A stretch of DNA of 64,000 nt from Streptomyces aurantiogriseus. GTDB lineage: Bacteria > Actinomycetota > Actinomycetes > Streptomycetales > Streptomycetaceae. This document shows, in pieces, positions 58,967 to 64,000 of the stretch; within the stretch, counting starts at the first letter, position 1, and every line of letters starts with the position of its first letter. The stretch is from the NCBI RefSeq assembly GCF_014649375.1, contig NZ_BMSX01000018.1, forward strand, positions 1 through 64,000. Reading direction: 5' to 3'. Both the position numbers and the translations under genes were made by a program. Below the pieces are notes generated by a model. It was not told where the DNA came from and did no database searches. It saw nothing but the letters and a program-made list of their open reading frames with translations.

Positions 58967-60238
58967 ATGAGCCACGACTCCACTGCCGCGCCGGAAGCCG
59001 CGGCCCGGAAACTGTCCGGGCGACGCCGCAAGGAGATCGTCGCGGTGCTGCTGTTCAGCGGCGGTCCCATCTTCGAGAGTTCCATTCCACTGTCGGTGTT
59101 CGGGATTGACCGCCAGGACGCCGGCGTGCCGCGCTACCGCCTTCTGGTGTGCGCAGGCGAGGACGGCCCGCTGCGGACCACAGGGGGCCTGGAACTCACC
59201 GCACCACATGGCCTGGAGGCGATCTCCCGGGCGGGCACGGTCGTCGTGCCGGCCTGGCGTTCGATCACCTCCCCGCCACCGGCGGAGGCGCTCGACGCAC
59301 TGCGCCGGGCGCACGAGGAGGGCGCCCGCATCGTGGGCCTGTGCACCGGCGCGTTCGTGCTGGCGGCGGCGGGTCTGCTGGACGGCCGTCCGGCCACCAC
59401 ACACTGGATGTACGCGCCGACACTGGCCAAGCGCTATCCGTCGGTACATGTGGATCCGCGGGAGCTGTTCGTCGACGACGGCGATGTGCTGACGTCGGCG
59501 GGTACGGCGGCCGGGATCGACCTGTGCCTGCACATCGTGCGGACGGACCACGGCAACGAGGCGGCCGGTGCGCTGGCCCGGCGCCTGGTGGTACCGCCGC
59601 GCCGGTCGGGCGGACAGGAGCGCTACCTCGACCGGTCTTTACCGGAGGAGATCGGCGCCGACCCGCTCGCGGAGGTCGTCGCCTGGGCGCTGGAGCATCT
59701 CCACGAACAGTTCGACGTGGAGACGTTGGCGGCTCGCGCGTACATGAGCCGGCGGACGTTCGACCGTCGCTTCCGGTCGCTGACCGGCAGTGCGCCGCTG
59801 CAGTGGCTGATCACGCAGCGGGTGCTGCAGGCGCAGCGGCTGCTGGAGACATCGGACTACTCCGTCGACGAGGTGGCGGGGCGGTGCGGCTTCCGGTCGC
59901 CGGTCGCGCTGCGCGGGCACTTCCGGCGGCAGCTCGGGTCGTCGCCGGCCGCGTACCGGGCGGCGTACCGGGCGCGGCGGCCGCAGGGCGAGCGCACGAC
60001 GGCGGACAGCGAGCCGGCGGCTCCGGTCGCCGCGGGGCCCTCCGGGGGAGCGCAGGTACCGGGTGCCCTGCATCCGGAGGCCGGGGTGCCGCCGCAGGTT
60101 CGCCGTACGGCGGGGGCGGGGGCTGTGAGCTCGACCGCGTCGGCCTCCGCGTCTGCGTCCGCCTTGGCGGCGGAGCATGCGCGGGATGCCTACGCCGGGT
60201 CTCGGGCGGGGTTGCCGGGGCCGCGTAGCGGGATGTGA
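58967..60238 (+). CDS. adpA: AdpA (BldH) pleiotropic regulator of development and secondary metabolism
   Basis: A 423-residue AraC/XylS regulator. The N-terminal DJ-1/PfpI-like domain (residues about 25-200) starts KEIVAVLLFSGGPIFESSIP and has IVGLCTGAFVLAAAGLLDGR. The C-terminal double HTH includes AARAYMSRRTFDRRFRSLTG and VDEVAGRCGFRSPVALRGHF. Codon 225 (59639-59641) is TTA, between the two domains as in other adpA genes, so full translation should need the bldA tRNA. The last ~85 residues are Ala/Ser-rich and variable. AdpA controls hundreds of genes for morphology and antibiotics. Confidence 0.95.
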   Translation: MSHDSTAAPEAAARKLSGRRRKEIVAVLLFSGGPIFESSIPLSVFGIDRQDAGVPRYRLLVCAGEDGPLRTTGGLELTAPHGLEAISRAGTVVVPAWRSITSPPPAEALDALRRAHEEGARIVGLCTGAFVLAAAGLLDGRPATTHWMYAPTLAKRYPSVHVDPRELFVDDGDVLTSAGTAAGIDLCLHIVRTDHGNEAAGALARRLVVPPRRSGGQERYLDRSLPEEIGADPLAEVVAWALEHLHEQFDVETLAARAYMSRRTFDRRFRSLTGSAPLQWLITQRVLQAQRLLETSDYSVDEVAGRCGFRSPVALRGHFRRQLGSSPAAYRAAYRARRPQGERTTADSEPAAPVAAGPSGGAQVPGALHPEAGVPPQVRRTAGAGAVSSTASASASASALAAEHARDAYAGSRAGLPGPRSGM

Positions 60239-60243
60239 GGGGT

Positions 60244-60282
60244 GGGGCGGCCGGGGCAAGCGTTTCTCGCCCCCGCCGCCCC
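60244..60282. terminator. Terminator after adpA
   Basis: GGGGCGGCCGGGGC (from 60244) can pair with the GCCCCCGCCGCCCC run ending at 60282, with one bulged position and an 11-base loop, right after the adpA stop. Confidence 0.5.
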
Positions 60283-60597
60283 TACCCATTCCCCTCCCCA
60301 GGGGCTCCGCCCCTTCGCCCCCACCGGGGCTCCGCCCCTGAACCCCGGCCGGGGCTGCCGCCCCGCATCCCGCTTCGGCCCTGAACGAGCCTCGTCCTCA
60401 AACGCCGGACGGGCTTGATTGCCCTGACCGGCGCATGTCCGGCGCCGCCGGGCGGGTTGAGCGTGAGGCCCGCCTCTTGTCCGACCGAGTCGGGTGGTGG
60501 TGGGCATAGGCCGGGGGTCCAGGGGGCGGAGCCCCCTCGGGGCGTCCGGGGCGACGGGGGGCATCCCATCAGCGGATGTCAGCCTTAGGGTGGTCGC
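60283..60597. other. Noncoding adpA-orn spacer with dispersed Streptomyces repeats
   Basis: No gene is seen. The spacer contains several GGGGCTCCGCCCC units (about 60301, 60325 and inverted near 60525). It also holds the segment GCCTCGTCCTCAAACGCCGG (60389-60408, continuing ACGGGCT), which I recognise as a very common intergenic repeat of Streptomyces genomes. Long open frames on the minus strand here are repeat-encoded. Confidence 0.6.
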
Positions 60598-61200
60598 ATG
60601 AACGATCGCATGGTGTGGATCGACTGCGAGATGACCGGCCTCTCGCTGTCCGACGACGCGCTCATCGAGGTTGCCGCCCTCGTCACCGACTCCGAGCTGA
60701 ACGTACTCGGCGAGGGCGTGGACATCGTCATCCGGCCGCCGGACTCGGCGCTGGAGACGATGCCGGAAGTGGTGCGTCAGATGCACACCGCGTCCGGGCT
60801 GCTGGACGAGCTCGCGGGCGGCACCACCCTGGCCGACGCCGAGGAGCAGGTACTGGCGTATGTGCGGGAGCACGTGAAGGAGCCCGGCAAGGCGCCCCTG
60901 TGCGGAAACTCCGTCGGCACGGACCGCGGCTTCCTGCTGCGGGACATGCCGACCCTGGAGGACTACCTCCACTACCGCATCGTCGACGTCTCCAGCATCA
61001 AGGAGCTGGCCCGGCGCTGGTACCCGCGGGCGTACTTCAACAGCCCCGAGAAGAACGGCAACCACCGCGCCCTCGCGGACATCCGCGAGTCCATCGCCGA
61101 GCTGCGCTACTACCGCGAGGCCATCTTCGTACCGCAGCCCGGCCCGGACTCCGACACGGCGAAGACGATCGCCGCGAAGCACGTGCTGCCTGCCCAGTAG
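60598..61200 (+). CDS. orn: Oligoribonuclease
   Basis: A 200-residue DEDDh 3'-5' exoribonuclease that degrades two- to five-nucleotide RNAs and linear dinucleotides such as pGpG from cyclic-di-GMP turnover. Acidic residues are seen in VWIDCEMTGLSLSDDALIEV, and in NSVGTDRGFLLRDMPTLEDY and NHRALADIRESIAELRYYRE, which carry the His and last Asp. The gene lies directly downstream of adpA, as ornA does in other Streptomyces. The start ATG has no strong ribosome site. Confidence 0.95.
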   Translation: MNDRMVWIDCEMTGLSLSDDALIEVAALVTDSELNVLGEGVDIVIRPPDSALETMPEVVRQMHTASGLLDELAGGTTLADAEEQVLAYVREHVKEPGKAPLCGNSVGTDRGFLLRDMPTLEDYLHYRIVDVSSIKELARRWYPRAYFNSPEKNGNHRALADIRESIAELRYYREAIFVPQPGPDSDTAKTIAAKHVLPAQ

Positions 61201-61307
61201 GGGCACCGCGCAGGGCGCCCCGGAAAGCCGTGCGCGAGCACCCCTTCGGACCCTGTACACTTTTTCTCGGCCGGTCGGGGAAACCACACGCTTCAACCGC
61301 CGGTCGT

Positions 61308-61381
61308 GGTGGGTGTAGCTCAGCTGGTAGAGCACCTGGTTGTGGTCCAGGATGTCGCGGGTTCGAGTCCCGTCACTCACC
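61308..61381 (+). tRNA. tRNA-His (anticodon GTG)
   Basis: A complete cloverleaf: acceptor GTGGGTG (61309-61315) pairs with CACTCAC (61374-61380, one G-U). The D-arm is GCTCAGCTGGTAGAGC. The anticodon stem CCTGG/CCAGG surrounds TTGTGGT with anticodon GTG at 61342-61344. The T-arm is CGGGTTCGAGTCCCG. G61308 and C61381 supply the extra G-1:C73 pair specific to tRNA-His. CCA is not encoded. A TACACT -10 element lies at 61256-61261. Confidence 0.96.
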
Positions 61382-61388
61382 CTGAGTA

Positions 61389-61425
61389 ATCAGCCGGTGG
61401 CCTTCCGAGAAGGCCACCGGCTGAT
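61389..61425. terminator. Terminator of the tRNA-His gene
   Basis: ATCAGCCGGTGGCCTT (61389-61404) and AAGGCCACCGGCTGAT (61410-61425) form a perfect 16-bp stem with the loop CCGAG, seven bases after the tRNA end. Confidence 0.92.
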
Positions 61426-61445
61426 GCGTTTCCCGGGAGGCCGCC

Positions 61446-61973
61446 ATCACCTCACCCCTGCGCGCGGAGCCGTTCCGCACCGCCCGCCTCGACCTCCTCC
61501 CCCTGCGCGTCGCACACGCCGAGGAGATGTCCGTCACACTGTCCGACCCGGCCCTCCACACCTTCATCGGCGGCTCCCCGCTCGACCCCACCGCCCTGCG
61601 CGCCCGCTACGAACGGCTCGTCACCGGCTCCCCCGACCCGGCCGTCTCCTGGTGCAACTGGGTCCTGCGGCTACGGGACACAGCACAGCTCACCGGCACC
61701 GTCCAGGCCACCGTCACCGCCACCGCCGCCGCCACCGAAGACCTCACCGCCGAGATCGCCTGGGTCGTCGGCACCCCCTGGCAGGGACGCGGCCTCGCCT
61801 CCGAGGCGGTGCGGGGTCTCGTGGCCCGGCTGCGGGAGCACGGCATCCGTACGGTCATCGCCCACATCCATCCCGACCACCGAGCCTCCGCCGCCGTCGC
61901 CACGGCCGCCGGGCTGGCGCCGACCGGGGAGGAACAGGACGGCGAGACCAGATGGCAACGTCAGCTCCGCTGA
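61446..61973 (+). CDS. GNAT-family acetyltransferase lacking a standard start codon
   Basis: A RimJ/RimL-like GNAT. The first strand and helix (FRTARLDLLPLRVAHAEEMS) are encoded upstream of the first in-frame ATG (61527), and AEIAWVVGTPWQGRGLASEA carries the acetyl-CoA loop Q-G-R-G-L-A. Between the in-frame TGA at 61422 and 61527 there is no ATG, GTG or TTG. GGGAGG (61435-61440) is correctly spaced before an ATC at 61446, so translation may start at ATC (175 residues), or a start was lost by mutation. With ATG 61527 only 148 residues remain and the fold would lose its first strand. Confidence 0.7.
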   Translation: MTSPLRAEPFRTARLDLLPLRVAHAEEMSVTLSDPALHTFIGGSPLDPTALRARYERLVTGSPDPAVSWCNWVLRLRDTAQLTGTVQATVTATAAATEDLTAEIAWVVGTPWQGRGLASEAVRGLVARLREHGIRTVIAHIHPDHRASAAVATAAGLAPTGEEQDGETRWQRQLR

Positions 61974-62042
61974 CGCCAGGTCTCGCCGGGCGGTCACCGT
62001 ACGGTTCTCGCCAGGACCCACCGCCCCACGAGGGCAGGCCCC

Positions 62043-63098
62043 CTACGACGACGCCCGCGCCGCCAGCTCCGTCGCCAGCACCACCTGGCGCCGCTCCAGC
62101 CCCCGGGACACCGCCGGCCGGCGGTCCGCGATCTCGGTGAGGAGCAGGTCCAGCATTCTGCGGCCCATCTCCTCGATGGGCTGGCGGACGCTGGTGAGGG
62201 GTGGGTCCATGTGGCGGGCGATGGCGGAGTCGTCGTAGCCGACCAGGGCCACGTCCTCCGGGATGCGGCGGCCTGCGTCGCGTAGGGCCTGGCGGGCGCC
62301 GGCCGCCATGACGTCGGAGCCGGCGAAGACCGCGTCGAGGGAGGGGGTGCGGGCCAGCAACTCCGTCATCGCGCGGTGGCCGCCCTCCTCGGTGAAGTCC
62401 CCGGGTTCGATGAGCCCCTCGTCCACCTCGTACCCCGCGTCGCGCAGGGCGTCGCGGTAGCCGTCGACGCGGCGCTGGGCGCCGTAGACGTCGAGGCGGC
62501 CGGTGATGTGGGCGATGCGGCGGCGGCCGCGGGCCAGCAGGTGCTCGACGGCGGAGCGGCCGCCGCCGTAGTTGTCGGAGTCGACGGAGGGAAGCGTCTC
62601 CGTGGCGGAGCGCGGACCGCTGATCACGGCCGGGATCTCCAGCTGGGCGAGGAGATCCGGCAGCGGGTCGTCGGCGTGGACCGAGACCAGCAGGACGCCG
62701 TCCACGCGGTGGGCGGCCAGGTACTGGGCCAGGCGGCGGCGCTCCTTGTCGCTGCCCGCGAAGATCAGCAGCAACTGCATCTCCGTGTCGGACAGTTCGG
62801 AGCCCACGCCCCGCAGGATGTCCGAGAAGTACGGCTCGGCGAAGAAGCGGGTCTCCGGCTCGGGGACGACGAGGGCGATCGCGTCCGTGCGGTTGGCGGC
62901 GAGGGCGCGGGCGGCGGTGTTGGGGACGTAGCCGAGTTCGGCGACCGCGGCCTCGACGGCGGCGCGGGTCGCGTCGCTGACCCGGGGGGAGCCGTTGATC
63001 ACCCGGGAGACCGTGCCCCGGCCCACGCCGGCGCGTGCGGCCACCTCTTCGAGGGTCGGCCGGCCACCGCTCCGGCCCCGCGCTCCGTGGCTTGCCAT
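62043..63098 (-). CDS. cebR: LacI-family repressor CebR (cello-oligosaccharide utilisation)
   Basis: A 351-residue LacI-type repressor. Its N-terminal HTH with hinge (RPTLEEVAARAGVGRGTVSR, VINGSPRVSDATRAAVEAAV) is followed by a periplasmic-binding-type sugar domain (AIALVVPEPETRFFAEPYFS to the C-terminus). It is divergent from a sugar-binding lipoprotein gene preceded by TGGGAGCGCTCCCA, the known CebR operator. Position after orn and before cebE matches S. coelicolor SCO2794. Cellobiose or cellotriose should release it from DNA. Confidence 0.9.
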   Translation of the reverse strand: MASHGARGRSGGRPTLEEVAARAGVGRGTVSRVINGSPRVSDATRAAVEAAVAELGYVPNTAARALAANRTDAIALVVPEPETRFFAEPYFSDILRGVGSELSDTEMQLLLIFAGSDKERRRLAQYLAAHRVDGVLLVSVHADDPLPDLLAQLEIPAVISGPRSATETLPSVDSDNYGGGRSAVEHLLARGRRRIAHITGRLDVYGAQRRVDGYRDALRDAGYEVDEGLIEPGDFTEEGGHRAMTELLARTPSLDAVFAGSDVMAAGARQALRDAGRRIPEDVALVGYDDSAIARHMDPPLTSVRQPIEEMGRRMLDLLLTEIADRRPAVSRGLERRQVVLATELAARASS

Positions 63099-63456
63099 GG
63101 GCTCCGCCTTCCCACCGTCGTCATCACGCTGGCCTGGAATCTAACAGTCCCGTTCGTTCCGCCCGCCGTCACCGGGGGCTGCCGCCACCAGACCCCCCGC
63201 CCCCTGGAACCTCCCTGACCCCGGTGACGGCTCGAGCGACCTCCCCCCGCCTCGCCTCGTCTCCCCCACTCCCGGCTTCACTGAGGCGACCCGGCTTCGC
63301 CGAGGCGGGAAGCCCTGCGAGGGACCAAGTGCCGCCGCCCCAGGCCGAAAAGCGCCGTTCCCGAAGTTAGCTAACAGGCCGATAACTGAACGCATCTCTC
63401 CGCGCCCCCACCCTTGACACCCCCGCCCGAACCGACGACTCTTCAACACATCACCT
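63099..63456. other. cebR-cebE intergenic region, left part
   Basis: No gene is seen. It must hold the cebR promoter. A short direct duplication (CGGCTTCACTGAGGCG at about 63273 and CGGCTTCGCCGAGGCG at about 63292) is the only structure noticed before the CebR operator. Confidence 0.5.
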
Positions 63457-63472
63457 GTGGGAGCGCTCCCAC
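63457..63472. promoter_or_regulatory. CebR operator
   Basis: GTGGGAGCGCTCCCAC is a perfect 16-base palindrome containing TGGGAGCGCTCCCA, the 14-base CebR-binding sequence of Streptomyces. It lies 116 bases before the cebE start, with a TTGACA (63413-63418)-like -35 nearby, and should repress the cebEFG-bglC operon. Confidence 0.93.
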
Positions 63473-63588
63473 GGTACCTGACACATACACATCCCGCACG
63501 TTCCCCGCCCGAGCCGCAGCGAGAAACTAACGGGCCCAACCATGCAGTTGGCCGGGGGGTCGGCACGTCAGGGCAACAGGAGGACGCA

Positions 63589-64000
63589 ATGCGAGCACGT
63601 ACCCTCCCCCACTCTCGGCTCCGGTCGGACGGGGGCACCCGTATCGCCCGCAGGACGCGCAAGACGGTGGTCATCGCTGCCGTCGCCGCGCTGGGCGCCG
63701 GGCTGCTGGCCGGCTGTGCTGACGACGGCAAGGACGAGGACAGCTCGTCAACGGACGGCGGCGGCGGTGGCAAGACCAAGATCACCCTGGGGCTCTTCGG
63801 CAGCTTCGGCTTCGAGGAGGCCGGCCTCTACGCCGAGTACGAGAAGCTGAACCCGAACATCGACATCGCCCAGACCGTGATCGAGCGGAACGAGAACTAC
63901 TACCCGCCGCTGGTCAACCACCTCACCACCAACAGTGGCCTGCAGGACATCCAGGGCGTCGAAGTCGGCAACATCGCCGAGGTCGTCGAGAAGTACGCCG
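63589..64000 (+). CDS. cebE: Cello-oligosaccharide-binding lipoprotein CebE (partial, runs off the window)
   Basis: The first ~137 codons of an ABC sugar-binding protein. A long basic n-region (MRARTLPHSRLRSDGGTRIA, then RRTRKTV) leads to a hydrophobic core and the lipobox LLAGC. The mature start KTKITLGLFGSFGFEEAGLY and YEKLNPNIDIAQTVIERNEN are typical of this family. AGGAGG lies five bases before the ATG. Divergent from cebR and behind its operator, it should import cellobiose/cellotriose with CebF and CebG (outside the window). Part of the signal n-region is encoded by a dispersed palindromic element. Confidence 0.9.
   Translation, partial: MRARTLPHSRLRSDGGTRIARRTRKTVVIAAVAALGAGLLAGCADDGKDEDSSSTDGGGGGKTKITLGLFGSFGFEEAGLYAEYEKLNPNIDIAQTVIERNENYYPPLVNHLTTNSGLQDIQGVEVGNIAEVVEKYA
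63602..63640. repeat. Dispersed palindromic element inside the cebE signal sequence
   Basis: A 39-base copy: CCCTCCCCCACTCTCGGCTC, then CGGTCGGACGGGGGCACCC. It matches the elements in the GH3 and phytase-like genes and encodes LPHSRLRSDGGTR in the cebE n-region. Confidence 0.8.

Noticed and set aside
60190..61380. A 396-codon minus-strand frame ending in MSDGTRTRDI-like sequence
   Set aside because: It begins antisense to the tRNA-His and runs antisense to orn and through repeats. The familiar N-terminal string is the common mis-annotation produced by tRNA genes.

Overview
The window is a chromosomal segment of a Streptomyces. The signs are very high G+C with strong third-position GC bias, frequent GTG and TTG starts, TTA codons confined to regulatory genes, lipobox and twin-arginine-like secretion signals, iron boxes of the DmdR type, and an adpA gene with its characteristic TTA codon. 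From about 25 kb onward the gene order matches, from memory, the S. coelicolor neighbourhood agmatinase - tesB - liu/acdH - desEABCD - glmS2 - adpA - ornA - cebR/cebE, a conserved core-chromosome region. The first 25 kb is more accessory: transporters, regulators and secreted hydrolases. No insertion sequence, prophage, CRISPR array or rRNA is visible.

Layout. 0-10 kb: an ArsR-type regulator with a small partner gene, a TIM-barrel sugar isomerase, an MFS exporter, an alpha/beta hydrolase divergent from a LysR gene, a lipoprotein, a second-type EPSP synthase (AroA paralogue) coupled to a GNAT acetyltransferase, and an EamA exporter divergent from a second LysR gene. 10-25 kb: mostly secreted or envelope proteins (GH3 hexosaminidase, lipoprotein, S37-type peptidase, small secreted protein, a fused double ABC exporter, a phytase-like protein, a beta-lactamase-fold protein, a GT39 mannosyltransferase-like protein, endonuclease I). 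25-32 kb: a probable guanidino-compound catabolic cassette (TPP enzyme, ureohydrolase, Na+/solute symporter, PucR activator), then a phosphatase-like gene and a secreted Gly/Asn/Asp repeat protein. 33-42.4 kb: acyl-CoA metabolism, with TesB and an acyl-CoA dehydrogenase, then a TetR regulator divergent from a leucine-degradation (liu) operon.

42.4-56.6 kb: a beta-helix secreted protein, a DUF6232-like protein, and the desferrioxamine system. DesE (uptake lipoprotein) and the desABCD biosynthetic operon each have an iron box; a siderophore-interacting reductase lies between them. Then come a DUF4429/SHOCT protein, a purple acid phosphatase, a small conserved protein and glmS. 56.6-64 kb: a YaaH-type membrane protein, a universal stress protein, a small membrane protein, adpA, orn, tRNA-His(GTG), a GNAT gene without a normal start codon, cebR, and the start of cebE behind a perfect CebR operator. 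cebE runs off the window.

The most interesting signals are: (1) a dispersed palindromic element of about 37 bp in five places, four of them inside reading frames without breaking them; (2) an AroA paralogue with Ala at the glyphosate-gating position, translationally coupled to a GNAT enzyme; (3) the TPP enzyme/ureohydrolase cassette, which resembles the arginine transaminase route; (4) a 17-residue insertion in the second nucleotide-binding domain of the fused ABC exporter; (5) TTA codons that may place a LysR gene and adpA under bldA control. All identifications are by eye; no database search was run.
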